From an uncultured Pseudomonadales bacterium (GTDB lineage: Bacteria; Pseudomonadota; Gammaproteobacteria; Pseudomonadales; Azotimanducaceae), in NCBI GenBank assembly GCA_958296025.1, contig OY282430.1, positions 1,798,001 to 1,862,000 of the forward strand: DNA of 64,000 nucleotides. Reading direction: 5' to 3'. Each line of letters starts with the position of its first letter. The first letter of the stretch is position 1. A program made the translations under genes and the position numbers. Positions 9,403 to 18,667 of this stretch are shown piece after piece. The notes under the pieces were generated by a model. It was not told where the DNA came from. It saw nothing but the letters and a program-made list of their open reading frames with translations, and ran no database searches.

Positions 9403-10577
9403 GCCTGCTGAGCAAATTCGCGGCGGTGGCGGAAGTGCGCCGCGGCCTTGGCGAAGTGGATCCGACCAAGGTGGTCATCGACCGCTTGGAATCCCCGACG
9501 CTGGGCATCATCAACGGCGCCGCCACGGTCTTGGCCGGCACCAACAACTATCTGGGTCTGACCTTTGACGGGGACGGGGTGGCGGCGGGCCGTCGCGCCT
9601 TGCAGGAGGCCGGCACCGGCACCACTGGCTCGCGCATGGCCAACGGCACCTACGCCGGCCACATCGCCCTGGAGGCGGAGATCGCCGAATTCTACGGCTA
9701 TCCCCATGCGGTGGTGTTCTCCACGGGCTACGCCGCCAATCTGGGCGCCTTGGCGGCCTTGCTCGGCCCGCAGGACGCGGTGCTCTTGGACCAAGACGCC
9801 CACGCCAGCTTGTACGATGGCTGCCGCCTGTGCCAAGCCCAGGTCTATGTCTTTCGCCACAATGACCCGGCCAGCTTGGACGCCCGCCTTTCCCGCTTGG
9901 GCGAGCGCGCCGCCAATGCCTTGGTGGTGGTGGAGGGCCTGTACAGCGTGCTGGGCGACCAGGCGCCCTTGGCCGAAATCGCCGAAGTGGCCGCCCGACA
10001 CGGCGCCCTTTTGCTGGTGGACGAAGCCCACTCCCTCGGCGTCGTCGGCGCAAAGGGCAGGGGGGTGGTGGAGGCCACCGGCATTCTCGACCAAGTGGAT
10101 TTCGTGGTCGGCACCTTCAGCAAGAGCCTCGGCACCATGGGCGGCTTCTGCACGAGCCGCCATGAGGAGTTGGCCCTGTTCACCTACACCAGCCGGCCCT
10201 ACATGTTCACCGCTTCCCCGTCGCCGGCTACGGTGGAATGCACCCGCTCGGCGCTGCGCGCCCTGCGCAGCCGCCCGCAATTGAAGGAACGGCTTTGGCG
10301 CAACGCCGAGCAGCTGCACCGAGGCCTGAGTCAGCTGGGCCTGCAGGCGGGCGAGGCGCCCAGCCCGGTGATGGCCGTGCGCCTAGCGGACAAGGCGGAG
10401 GCGCTGAAGGCTTGGCGGGCGTTGCTGAACGAGGGGGTTTACGTCAACCTGATGCTGCCCCCCGCTGCCCCCGGCGGCGGCAGCCTGCTGCGTATGAGCG
10501 TCAGCGCCGCCCACAAGCCCCGGGAGATCGAACGAATCGTGGTGGCCATGAGCAAAGTGATGGCGAAAACCCTATGA
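9399..10577 (+). CDS. spt: PLP-dependent alpha-oxoamine synthase, probable serine palmitoyltransferase
   Basis: 392-residue fold-type I PLP enzyme of the family that includes AONS (BioF), KBL, ALAS and SPT. The Schiff-base lysine is K242 in GTFSKSLGTMGGF; the aspartate DEAHSLG and the AHASLYDG histidine are present. The TSRPYMFTASPSPA segment and the GTFSKS context resemble bacterial serine palmitoyltransferases more than BioF. The reaction would condense serine with an acyl thioester, the first step of sphingoid base synthesis. The partner genes (acyl-ACP synthetase, ACP, epimerase-type reductase) and absence of bio genes support SPT over biotin synthesis. Confidence 0.85.
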   Translation: MSLLSKFAAVAEVRRGLGEVDPTKVVIDRLESPTLGIINGAATVLAGTNNYLGLTFDGDGVAAGRRALQEAGTGTTGSRMANGTYAGHIALEAEIAEFYGYPHAVVFSTGYAANLGALAALLGPQDAVLLDQDAHASLYDGCRLCQAQVYVFRHNDPASLDARLSRLGERAANALVVVEGLYSVLGDQAPLAEIAEVAARHGALLLVDEAHSLGVVGAKGRGVVEATGILDQVDFVVGTFSKSLGTMGGFCTSRHEELALFTYTSRPYMFTASPSPATVECTRSALRALRSRPQLKERLWRNAEQLHRGLSQLGLQAGEAPSPVMAVRLADKAEALKAWRALLNEGVYVNLMLPPAAPGGGSLLRMSVSAAHKPREIERIVVAMSKVMAKTL

Positions 10578-10717
10578 ACGCGAAGCGCCGCCTAGGCGAA
10601 GGAGTCAGTTACCGCAGGGTGGCGATCGTTTGGGAAGGGCTTTCCATACACCCGTTGCCGCTTCGGCGACAAGCGTTGCGCCGGTTCGTCATGTGTGCGG
10701 GTGGGGTGAGGCGTTGA
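10574..10717 (+). CDS. Possible 47-residue ORF coupled to its neighbours
   Basis: A 47-codon frame starts with an ATG overlapping the spt stop (ATGA) and ends with a TGA overlapping the ATG of the next gene (TGATG). The product is Arg-rich with no recognised motif and no clear ribosome site. The double overlap is typical of real operon genes but could be chance in GC-rich DNA. Confidence 0.25.
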   Translation: MNAKRRLGEGVSYRRVAIVWEGLSIHPLPLRRQALRRFVMCAGGVRR

Positions 10718-11589
10718 TGGCGGGGGTGCGGACGGCCTTCATCGGCCTGGGCGTCATGGGTTATCCCCTGGCGGGGCACTTGGCACGGGCTGGCTATGCG
10801 ATGCGCATCCACAACCGCAGCCGCGTCAGGGCGGAGCAATGGCTGGACGAGTACAGCGGCGAGTTGTTCGAGTCGCCGGCCGCCGCTGCCGAAGGCGCTG
10901 AACTGGTGTTTCTCTGCGTCGGCAATGATGCCGACGTGCGCAGCGTAACTTTGGCGCAGACGGGTGTGCTGGCGGCCATGGCCGCCGGTAGTGTGCTGGT
11001 GGACCACACCACCGCCTCCGCCGAAGTGGCCAGGGAGCTGGCCGTCGCCGCCGACCGGCGGGCCATTGGCTTTGTCGATGCGCCGGTATCGGGTGGCCAG
11101 GCCGGGGCGGAAAACGGCGCTCTCACCATCATGGCCGGCGGCACTGAGGCGGACTACCGGCGCATCCTGCCGGCCCTGAAGTGCTATGCCCGCTTCACCC
11201 GGCTGATGGGGCCGCCGGGTGCCGGACAACTGACCAAAATGGTTAACCAGATCTGCATCGCCGGGGTGCTGCAAGGCTTAAGCGAAGGCATCGACTTCGC
11301 CCAGCGGGTGGGGCTCGACCCGGATGCCGTGGTGGAGGTCATCGGCAAGGGCGCGGCTCAATCTTGGCAGATGGACAACCGGGCGCACAGCATGGCGCAG
11401 GGGGTGTTCGACTTCGGTTTCGCCGTGCGGTGGATGCGCAAGGACTTGGACATCGCCTTGCGCACCGGCAGAACGGTGGGCGCCAAGCTGCCGCTGACCG
11501 CCTTGATCGATCAATTCTACGCCGACGTTCAGGCCAAGGGCGGCGGCCGCTGGGACACCTCCAGCCTCATCACCCGGCTGAAGGACTGA
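10717..11589 (+). CDS. NAD(P)-dependent beta-hydroxyacid dehydrogenase (3-hydroxyisobutyrate dehydrogenase-like)
   Basis: 290-residue 6-phosphogluconate-dehydrogenase-superfamily enzyme that oxidises beta-hydroxyacids or reduces the semialdehydes. Starting at ATG 10717, the dinucleotide motif is AFIGLGVMGYPLAGHLARAG, the substrate loop DAPVSGGQAGAENGALTIMAGG, and the catalytic lysine lies in GPPGAGQLTKMVNQI. Members include 3-hydroxyisobutyrate, tartronate-semialdehyde and glyoxylate/succinic-semialdehyde reductases; the substrate is not readable. It is close enough to spt to be co-transcribed, but a role in lipid synthesis is not known for the family. Confidence 0.85.
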   Translation: MAGVRTAFIGLGVMGYPLAGHLARAGYAMRIHNRSRVRAEQWLDEYSGELFESPAAAAEGAELVFLCVGNDADVRSVTLAQTGVLAAMAAGSVLVDHTTASAEVARELAVAADRRAIGFVDAPVSGGQAGAENGALTIMAGGTEADYRRILPALKCYARFTRLMGPPGAGQLTKMVNQICIAGVLQGLSEGIDFAQRVGLDPDAVVEVIGKGAAQSWQMDNRAHSMAQGVFDFGFAVRWMRKDLDIALRTGRTVGAKLPLTALIDQFYADVQAKGGGRWDTSSLITRLKD

Positions 11590-11726
11590 GCGGTGCCTGA
11601 TATCTCAACCTTGCGTGGACGCCCATGCGATGGCTGCCAGCGTTGGGCTTCGCGGGGCCGATGCAGCGTGCGCCGAAGGCGAGTGAACGGGCTGGGGGAG
11701 AGGAGGAAACGCTGGCCTCCGCTGTC

Positions 11727-13019
11727 CTACCTTTGCCCAACCGGAACGTAGTCCCTGCGTGCTGGGCCGCGGTAGAGCTGCCGCGGCCGGCCCAGCCGCG
11801 TTTCGCCGCCGATCATCTCGTGCCAGTGGGCGATCCAGCCCGGCGTTCTGCCGATGGCGAAGATCACCGTAAACATCTCCACCGGAATGCCGATGGCCTT
11901 CAGCACGATGCCGGAATAGAAGTCCACGTTGGGGTACAGGCGTTTCTCCACGAAGTAGTTGTCCTCCAGGGCGATTTTCTCCAGCCGTTGCGCCATGCGC
12001 AGGGTGGGGTCATCTTCGATGCCTAGCGCCTCAAGCACCTCGTGACAGCTTTGCTGCATCACCTTGGCGCGCGGGTCGTAGCTCTTGTAAACGCGGTGGC
12101 CGAAGCCCATCAGGCGGAACGGGTCGTCCTTGTCCTTGGCCTTGGCGACGTACTTGTCGATGTTCTTCTCATCGCCGATTTGGGCCAGCATGTTCAGCAC
12201 GGCCTCGTTGGCGCCGCCGTGGGATGGTCCCCACAAGGCCGCAATGCCGGCGGCGATGCAGGAAAAGGGGTTGGCGCCGGTGGAGCCGGCTAGGCGCACC
12301 GTGGAGGTGGAGGCGTTTTGCTCATGGTCCGCGTGCAGCAGGAAGATGCGGTCCATGGCCCGGGCGACCACCGGGTTAACCTGGTACTCCTCGCAAGGGG
12401 TGGCGAACGTCATGTGCAGGAAGTTCTCCGCATAGCCAAGGTCGTTGCGCGGATAGATGAAGGGCTCGCCCCTAGCGTACTTGTAGCTCATCGCCGCTAG
12501 GGTGGGCATCTTGGCGATCAGGCGGTGGGCCGTTTTCAGCCGATGCTCTGCATTGCCGATATCCAAGGAGTAGTGGTAGAAGGCCGATAGCGCCGCCACC
12601 ACGCCGCAGAGTACGGCCATGGGGTGGGCGTCCCGCCGGTAGCCCTGGATCAGCGCCTTCACCTTTTCGTGGACCATGGTGTGGCGGCGGATGTCGTTGA
12701 CGAACTGATCCCGCTGCTCGCCGCCGGGCAGTTCGCCGTTCAGCAGCAGGTAGCAGACCTCCAGAAAGTTGGACTGTTCGGCCAACTGCTCGATGGGATA
12801 GCCCCGGTGCAGCAGCACTCCGGCGTTCCCGTCGATGTAGGTGAGTTCGGAGTCGCAGGAGGCGGTGGAGACGAAGCCGGGATCGTAGGTGAAGTAGCCG
12901 TGCCCGGTCAGGCTGCCGACTTCAATGACGTCCGGGCCGCTGCTGCCGGTGCGCATCGGCAGTTCGATTTCATTGCCGTCAACGATGAGCCGGGCGACCC
13001 TTGAGCTTGCCTGCGCCAT
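11727..13019 (-). CDS. gltA: Citrate synthase (type II)
   Basis: 430-residue hexameric-type citrate synthase, condensing acetyl-CoA and oxaloacetate. The ATG at 13019 has a GGGAGG ribosome site. The catalytic histidine region [29 protein letters not shown] and the catalytic aspartate region [15 protein letters not shown] are present, as is the N-terminal domain typical of the Gram-negative NADH-sensitive type. It is monocistronic, with its own promoter region in the ~200-base gap to ugd. Confidence 0.97.
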   Translation of the reverse strand: MAQASSRVARLIVDGNEIELPMRTGSSGPDVIEVGSLTGHGYFTYDPGFVSTASCDSELTYIDGNAGVLLHRGYPIEQLAEQSNFLEVCYLLLNGELPGGEQRDQFVNDIRRHTMVHEKVKALIQGYRRDAHPMAVLCGVVAALSAFYHYSLDIGNAEHRLKTAHRLIAKMPTLAAMSYKYARGEPFIYPRNDLGYAENFLHMTFATPCEEYQVNPVVARAMDRIFLLHADHEQNASTSTVRLAGSTGANPFSCIAAGIAALWGPSHGGANEAVLNMLAQIGDEKNIDKYVAKAKDKDDPFRLMGFGHRVYKSYDPRAKVMQQSCHEVLEALGIEDDPTLRMAQRLEKIALEDNYFVEKRLYPNVDFYSGIVLKAIGIPVEMFTVIFAIGRTPGWIAHWHEMIGGETRLGRPRQLYRGPARRDYVPVGQR

Positions 13020-13067
13020 GTATCCTCCCTTGTTTGCCGCAGGCTGTTTTTTGTGTTGCCGCAGCTA

Positions 13068-13115
13068 ATTATCGATGTTGGCGGTGAGCGTACAAATCGG
13101 CGGCGGCTTTGTCAA
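13068..13115 (-). promoter_or_regulatory. Promoter region of gltA
   Basis: On the minus strand a perfect TTGACA (13110-13115) is followed by a 17-base spacer and TACGCT (13087-13092). A second candidate is GATAAT (13068-13073) with TTTGTA 17 bases upstream (13091-13096). Either would give a 5' leader of about 45-70 bases before the gltA ATG. Assignment is by consensus only. Confidence 0.5.
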
Positions 13116-13209
13116 TTTTCGCCTAGCCGCCGCTGCTCCACATCTTTCGGAGCGACTATTTCATCCGCATTACATTTGTTTAATTTCAATAAGTTAAGAA
13201 GTTTATTTT

Positions 13210-13245
13210 GAAAAAATATAAATTTATCCCGGAGTGGACACCGGG
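13210..13245 (-). terminator. Weak terminator-like structure at the ugd stop
   Basis: Minus strand: a 5-bp stem CCCGG/CCGGG with an 8-base loop spans the ugd stop (13228-13245), followed after about 11 AT-rich bases by a T run (13210-13216). The surrounding 13140-13227 stretch is strikingly AT-rich for this genome. The stem is short, so this is tentative. Confidence 0.3.
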
Positions 13246-14555
13246 CGCCCGATCGAATGGTAGTTGAAGCCCAGTTCGCCTAGGTAGGCCGGGTCATAGA
13301 GGTTGCGGCCGTCAAAGATGGCGGGCTCCGTCATGCTCTGGCGTAGGCGTTGGAAGTCCGGCGTGCGGAATTCGTTCCACTCGGTCAGGATCGCCAGTCC
13401 GTCGGCGCCGGCGGCGGCGGCGTAAGGAGTTTCGCAAAGCTCGACACGGTCCCCGAAGAGGCGCTTCGCCTGCGGGTTGGCCACCGGATCATAAGCTTTG
13501 ATCCTGGCGCCGGCGGCCAGCAGCGCCTCAATGACCACCAGACTCGGCGCCCCCCGCAAGTCGTCTGTGTTGGGCTTGAAGGTCAGGCCCCACAGGGCCA
13601 GGGTCTTGCCGCTTAGTTCCTCCCCGTAGTGATTTTGCATTTTTCGCACCAGCAGGAGTTTTTGCCGTTCGTTGACCGCCTCCACGGCCTGCAGGATGTC
13701 CGTCGCCACGTCGATTTTGCCGGCAACGTGAATCAGCGCCTTCATATCCTTGGGAAAGCAGGCGCCGCCGTAGCCGGCGCCGGCGTACAGAAAGTGGGTG
13801 CCGATGCGCGGGTCTCGACCGAGGCTGAGCCGCACTGCCTCAATGTCCGCCCCTAGCCGGTCGGCCAAGCCGGCGATCTCGTTCATCAGGCTGATGCGGG
13901 TGGCCAGCATGGCATTGGCCGCATACTTAGCCAGTTCGGCGGAGCATGGATCCATGTGGAGAAACTTGCTGTGGTTGCGGATGAAGGGTTGGTAAAGCTG
14001 CTCCAGTTGCGCCCGGCTTTCCGCCCGATCGGTGCCGATGATGATGCGGTCCGGGCGCATGAAGTCGTTGACCGCGTCGCCCTCCTTGAGAAACTCCGGA
14101 TTGGCCACCACGTCGAAGTCGAAGCCGGCACCCCGTTCCGCTAGGGCGGTGGCGACGGTCTCCCGCACCAGATTGGCGGTGCCCACCGGCACCGTGGACT
14201 TGCCGACGACGACCTTGGCCCCCGCCATGTGCCGGCCGATCTGCTTGGCCACCTCCAGCACATGCTGCAAGTCCGCCCGCCCGTCGCCCGCTGATGGGGT
14301 GCCGACGGCGATGAACAGGATGTTCCCGTGCCGCACCCCCTCGCCGGCGTCCGTCGTGAAGCCAAGCCGCCCGGCGGCGGCGTTCTTGGCGACGAGGCGC
14401 TCCAGGCCCGGTTCGAAGATGGGCACCCGGCCGCCTCGCAGCGCCTCGACGCGCTGCGCATCGACATCCACGCAGACCACGGAATTGCCCACGTCCGCAA
14501 AGCAACTGGCGGTGACCAAGCCGACGTAGCCGGCGCCGAAGACGCTGAGGTTCAT
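13224..14555 (-). CDS. ugd: UDP-glucose 6-dehydrogenase
   Basis: 443-residue NAD-dependent enzyme oxidising UDP-glucose to UDP-glucuronate, a precursor for surface polysaccharides. The ATG at 14555 begins MNLSVFGAGYVGLVTASCFA, the family's dinucleotide-binding start; a few codons upstream are in frame but unlike the family. GKSTVPVGT, NPEFLKEGDAVNDF and the catalytic cysteine in YGGACFPKDMKAL are intact, as is the C-terminal GLTFKPNTDDLRGAPS domain. No other sugar-nucleotide genes are next to it. The opposite-strand gor gene lies 312 bases upstream. Confidence 0.95.
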   Translation of the reverse strand: MNLSVFGAGYVGLVTASCFADVGNSVVCVDVDAQRVEALRGGRVPIFEPGLERLVAKNAAAGRLGFTTDAGEGVRHGNILFIAVGTPSAGDGRADLQHVLEVAKQIGRHMAGAKVVVGKSTVPVGTANLVRETVATALAERGAGFDFDVVANPEFLKEGDAVNDFMRPDRIIIGTDRAESRAQLEQLYQPFIRNHSKFLHMDPCSAELAKYAANAMLATRISLMNEIAGLADRLGADIEAVRLSLGRDPRIGTHFLYAGAGYGGACFPKDMKALIHVAGKIDVATDILQAVEAVNERQKLLLVRKMQNHYGEELSGKTLALWGLTFKPNTDDLRGAPSLVVIEALLAAGARIKAYDPVANPQAKRLFGDRVELCETPYAAAAGADGLAILTEWNEFRTPDFQRLRQSMTEPAIFDGRNLYDPAYLGELGFNYHSIGRPVSTPG

Positions 14556-14867
14556 CGGCTGGCCGTCCCCGCCGTACAGCCCAACCACGGCCTGTTTGCC
14601 TTGGCGCCGTGCAGGGGCTGGCTTCCATTGGCCGGAAGCTGCGAAAGCGTGGGAGGGCTGTTGATGTCCGTCTCCGCCCGAGGCAGGGCCGGCAGTATAA
14701 CGGAATCCCCATCGCCCCGCCCCGCATCGGTGGCGACGGCCCGAATCGGACGGCGCCGACTGGCGTGGGCTTCGCTGGTGCGCTAGAGCGGCAGGAAGCG
14801 TGGACGGTCTTCGGGAAATGGCCTAGACTGCGCCGCACTCTCGGAGTCGGACGGGATTATTCCGGCT
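14556..14867. other. Divergent intergenic region between ugd and gor
   Basis: No coding content is convincing here. A minus-strand -10-like TATACT (14694-14699) could serve ugd, leaving a leader of ~130 bases; no -35 matches. Nothing clear was found for gor, whose GTG start at 14868 lacks a strong ribosome site. Confidence 0.4.
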
Positions 14868-16226
14868 GTGCAATACGACTACGACCTCTATGTCATCGGC
14901 GCCGGCTCTGGCGGGGTGCGGGCCAGCCGGGTGGCGGCCGGGCTGGGCGCCCGGGTGGCGGTGGCGGAGTCCACCCACTTGGGCGGCACCTGCGTCAACG
15001 TCGGCTGCGTGCCGAAGAAGTTGTTCGTCTATGGTTCCCACTTTTCCGAGGACTTTGAGGACGCCGCCGCCTACGGCTGGAATGCGCTTCCGCCTAGCTT
15101 CGACTGGACTAGGTTGCGGGACAGCAAGACCGCCGAAATCGAGCGCCTGCAGGGCATCTACCGCACCCTGCTCAGCAACGCCGGGGTGGACATCCACGAG
15201 GGCAGAGCGCGGCTGGCGGATGCGCACACCCTCGAGATCAATGGCGTCGCCCACACCGCCGCGCACATTCTGGTCGCCACCGGCAGCCGGCCTTGGACGC
15301 CGGGCTTTCCGGGCCGGCGGCATGCCATCATCTCCGACGATGCTTTCTACTTGGAGCGGTTCCCGCAGCGGGCGGTTGTGGTGGGCGGCGGTTACATCGC
15401 CGTGGAGTTCGCCGGCATCTTCGCCGGTTTGGGGGCGGATACCCAGCTGCTGTATCGGGGGCCGCTGTTCCTGCGCGGCTTTGATGACGGAGTGCGTCGA
15501 TTCGTCGCCGACGAGTTGGCCAAGAAGGGCGTGGCGCTGCGCTTCAACAGCGTCGTCCAAGAACTCGGTCTTGACGCTGACGAGCGGGTGTTGCGGCTGG
15601 CCGACGGCGAGGAGTTGCGGGCGGATCTAGTGCTGTACGCCACCGGGCGCCGCCCCAATGTGGCCGGCCTTGGCCTTGAAGAGGCGGGGGTCGCCTTGGC
15701 GGACAACGGCGCCGTGCTGGTGGACGATGCCTACCGCAGCAACGTGCCGCACATCCTTGCCATCGGCGACGTCATCGACCGGATGCAGCTGACGCCGGTG
15801 GCCATCGCCGAAGGCATGTGCGTGGCGCACAACCTGTTCGGCAAGGGGCCGCCTCGTCGCCTGGCCTACGGGAACATCCCCACCGCGGTGTTCTGCCAGC
15901 CGAACATTGGCACCGTGGGCCTCACCGAATCAGAGGCGCAGCGGCGCCTTGGCGGCGTTGAGGTTTACGAATCCGCCTTCAAGCCGATGAAGCACACCCT
16001 GACCGGACGCAGCGAACGCACCTTCATGAAGATCATCGTCGAGCAGGCCACAGACCGCGTGGTGGGTCTGCACATGGTGGGGCCGGAAGCTGGTGAAATC
16101 GTGCAGGGCATGGCGGTGGCCATCAACGCCGGCGCCACCAAGCAGCAGTTCGACGCCACCATCGGCATCCACCCGACCGCGGCGGAGGAGTTCGTGACGA
16201 TGCGCGAAGCGAGGAAGGGAACATGA
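14868..16226 (+). CDS. gor: Glutathione-disulfide reductase
   Basis: 452-residue flavoprotein disulfide reductase keeping glutathione reduced with NADPH. The FAD motif [14 protein letters not shown] is at residues 11-24, the redox pair C42/C47 in [13 protein letters not shown], and the C-terminal catalytic histidine-glutamate in [10 protein letters not shown]. The NADPH domain carries [15 protein letters not shown] followed by an arginine-containing loop. It begins at GTG 14868. Its stop overlaps the ATG of the phosphatase gene downstream (ATGA), an unusual pairing. Confidence 0.93.
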   Translation: MQYDYDLYVIGAGSGGVRASRVAAGLGARVAVAESTHLGGTCVNVGCVPKKLFVYGSHFSEDFEDAAAYGWNALPPSFDWTRLRDSKTAEIERLQGIYRTLLSNAGVDIHEGRARLADAHTLEINGVAHTAAHILVATGSRPWTPGFPGRRHAIISDDAFYLERFPQRAVVVGGGYIAVEFAGIFAGLGADTQLLYRGPLFLRGFDDGVRRFVADELAKKGVALRFNSVVQELGLDADERVLRLADGEELRADLVLYATGRRPNVAGLGLEEAGVALADNGAVLVDDAYRSNVPHILAIGDVIDRMQLTPVAIAEGMCVAHNLFGKGPPRRLAYGNIPTAVFCQPNIGTVGLTESEAQRRLGGVEVYESAFKPMKHTLTGRSERTFMKIIVEQATDRVVGLHMVGPEAGEIVQGMAVAINAGATKQQFDATIGIHPTAAEEFVTMREARKGT

Positions 16227-17881
16227 AGCCCCAGCGGCGCAAGCATCCGCAAGCCCTTGATGCAGCGGGCATTGGCGCTCCAAGCCAAGCGGTTCCATGC
16301 CGGGCTGACCGCAGGCCGGGCCGGGCGGCGCCCAGGGTCGGGAGTTGGCGCATGGCCGCCGGCCTGTTTTCACTTTTCGCTGCCGTTGCGACCGCCCAGG
16401 CGGCAAGCGGCAAGCGCAACGTCATTCTGTTTGTCGGCGACGGCATGGGCGTTTCCACCGTCACCGCCGCCCGCATCTTCGCCGGCCAGCAGGCCGGCGG
16501 GGCGGGAGAGGAACACAGCCTCTCCTTTGAGCGCTTCCCCCACTTGGCCTTGGTGAAGACCTACGCCGTGGATAGGCAGGTGGCGGACAGCGCCAGCACC
16601 ATGACGGCGATCATCACCGGCGAGAAGACCCGGGCCAAGGTGCTGAGCGTCAGCCGCGAGGTTGAACGGGGCGATTGCGCCGCCGTCTTGAAGCAACCTC
16701 AAGCCAATCCGCCCCCCGCCTCCGCGGACGCGCAGACAGCGGACGCCGATGCGCGAGCAAAGGGTTCGCGGATGCCCCGCAGCCAAGCCGGCGGCAACTT
16801 CGCTGATCGCTCATCCCAAGCGCCTAACATCTTGGAGACCTTGCTGGAGCAGGCCGAACGGGCTGGGTTCGCCACCGGCTTCGTCACCACCACCTCGGTC
16901 ACCCACGCCACGCCGGCGGCCACCTACGCCCATTCCGCCGATCGGGATTGGGAGGACGACGCCTTCATGCCGGCGGAGGCCCTGCAGGCGGGGTGCCGGG
17001 ACATCGCCCGGCAGTTGGCCGAGTTCGACATCGGCGACGGCATTGAGATCATGCTTGGCGGTGGGCGGCGGCATTTCTTCGGCATCAGGCAACAGGACCC
17101 GGAATACCCCGACCGGTCCGGTGGGCGGGTCGATGGCCGCGACCTCGTGTCCGAATGGTTGCGTGGCGGGAAAGGACGCGCCTACGTCTGGAACCTGGAA
17201 CAGCTGAAAGCCTTGGACGGCGGCGCCGCACAGGTGCTCGGCCTGTTCGAGCCCGAGCACATGCAGTTTGAGGCGGACCGCTCCGCAGCCGACGAGCCCT
17301 CCTTGGCGGCGATGACCGAGTTCGCCATCAAACGCCTGCAACGGGGCGGGCGCGGTTTCTTCCTATTGGTGGAGGCCGGGCGCATCGACCAAGCCCACCA
17401 TTTCAACAACGCCTACCGGGCGCTGGTGGACGTCACCGCCTTGGACGCGGCGGTGGCGCGGGCGGAGGTCATGACCGATCCGGCGGATACCCTGATCCTG
17501 GTCACCGCTGACCACAGCCATACCCTGACCATCAGCGGCTATCCCCGGCGCGGCAACCCCATTCTGGGCAAGGTGGAGACGGCGCCCGGCCAGCTAGCCA
17601 CCGACCTGCATGGCCGACCCTACACCACCTTAGGCTATGCCAACGGCCCCGGTTGGCGCGAATCGTTGCCGGACTTGACGGAGGTGGACACCGAGGCACC
17701 GAACTACATGCAGCTTGGGACCTACCCCTTGACCCTGGAGACGCACGGCGGCGAGGACGTGGCGGCCTACGCCAAGGGCCTCAATGCCGCGGCCCTGCAC
17801 GGCGTGATCGAGCAAAACCTGCTTTACGACCTGATGTTCCAGGCCCTGTTCGGCCGCCCGTCGCGCGCAACGGCGCCCTGA
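16223..17881 (+). CDS. Alkaline phosphatase, PhoA type, exported
   Basis: Up to 552 residues. Metal ligands and nucleophile of the PhoA superfamily are present in order: D73 in FVGDGMG, the nucleophile S123 in [33 protein letters not shown] and the C-terminal ETHGGED histidine. An export signal [17 protein letters not shown] sits at residues 44-60, so the translation start may be downstream of the ATG 16223 that overlaps the gor stop; ATG 16352 lacks the usual positive residues. A Pro/Ala/Asp-rich insert follows the nucleophile region (residues ~155-190). It should hydrolyse phosphomonoesters in the periplasm. Confidence 0.9.
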   Translation: MKPQRRKHPQALDAAGIGAPSQAVPCRADRRPGRAAPRVGSWRMAAGLFSLFAAVATAQAASGKRNVILFVGDGMGVSTVTAARIFAGQQAGGAGEEHSLSFERFPHLALVKTYAVDRQVADSASTMTAIITGEKTRAKVLSVSREVERGDCAAVLKQPQANPPPASADAQTADADARAKGSRMPRSQAGGNFADRSSQAPNILETLLEQAERAGFATGFVTTTSVTHATPAATYAHSADRDWEDDAFMPAEALQAGCRDIARQLAEFDIGDGIEIMLGGGRRHFFGIRQQDPEYPDRSGGRVDGRDLVSEWLRGGKGRAYVWNLEQLKALDGGAAQVLGLFEPEHMQFEADRSAADEPSLAAMTEFAIKRLQRGGRGFFLLVEAGRIDQAHHFNNAYRALVDVTALDAAVARAEVMTDPADTLILVTADHSHTLTISGYPRRGNPILGKVETAPGQLATDLHGRPYTTLGYANGPGWRESLPDLTEVDTEAPNYMQLGTYPLTLETHGGEDVAAYAKGLNAAALHGVIEQNLLYDLMFQALFGRPSRATAP

Positions 17882-18052
17882 GCCAAGGCCGAACGGCCTC
17901 TCAGGCCCTCCTTGAGCGGCTTCGCCCCACAGCGGCTCGAATGTCGCCTGGGGGCTTGGTGCGCAGGGCGTCTAGAAAGGGTGCTTGCTTGCCCGCTAGT
18001 TGTAGTATGGTAGGCAGCGGCCAAGGGATAGGTCCCGCACAGGAGGCGCACC

Positions 18053-18616
18053 ATGTCATTGAGGGTGGTTTTCGACATTGACGACGAAGATCTGGACTAC
18101 TTCCGGGCGAGCATGAAGCGCGCTCAAAGCGCGGCGGCGAGCATCAGCGATGAAGAAACCATTCGCCACGCCGCCGCCATGATCGAACAGGTTTCCCAAC
18201 CCAACGCCTCGGCCTTCGTACAGCAGCGGGTGCAGAAGCTGGCCAGCCTAATTCAGATGCTGCAGGACCCGGAGTGGCCGCTGTCCGAAGGGGAGCGCCG
18301 CAACATCCTCTGTGCGCTTTCCTACTTCGCCAATCCGGAGGACATCATTCCCGACCATGTGCCCGTGCTCGGCTACATTGACGACGCCATCATGATCGAG
18401 CTGGTGGTGCGGGACCTTAAGCCGGAGATCGAAGCCTTTGAGGACTTTTGCAATTTCCGCGCGGGCGAGATGGCCCGCCATCGGGAAGAGAGGGTTTCCC
18501 GCCAGGATTACTTGGAGAGCAAGCGACGCGAATTGCAGATGCGCATGAGAAGGCGGCGCCGAGCCGCGCAACACACCACCCAGGGTCGGGCTAGGTCGCG
18601 TCTGTTCCTGTATTAG
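18053..18616 (+). CDS. DUF1232 (YkvA-like) protein
   Basis: 187-residue protein with a strong AGGAGG ribosome site. The central part RRNILCALSYFANPEDIIPDHVPVLGYIDDAIMIELVVRDL is the DUF1232 signature, a short domain of unknown function found in many proteobacteria. The N-terminal ~75 residues are acidic and helical; the C-terminal ~45 are very basic (KRRELQMRMRRRRRAAQ), possibly for nucleic-acid or membrane contact. There is no clear transmembrane helix. It is monocistronic, facing sppA tail to tail. Confidence 0.8.
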   Translation: MSLRVVFDIDDEDLDYFRASMKRAQSAAASISDEETIRHAAAMIEQVSQPNASAFVQQRVQKLASLIQMLQDPEWPLSEGERRNILCALSYFANPEDIIPDHVPVLGYIDDAIMIELVVRDLKPEIEAFEDFCNFRAGEMARHREERVSRQDYLESKRRELQMRMRRRRRAAQHTTQGRARSRLFLY

Positions 18617-18667
18617 TTCTTTTGGTCCCAACCGCGGCGCCGCAGGGCGCACCCGGCACCCTTGGTT

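Noticed and set aside
8412-10319. 635-codon open frame on the minus strand across the ceramide-type genes
   Set aside because: It is opposite four well-supported genes, has low-complexity Gln/Ala/Gly/His-rich composition typical of antisense frames in GC-rich DNA, and no domain.
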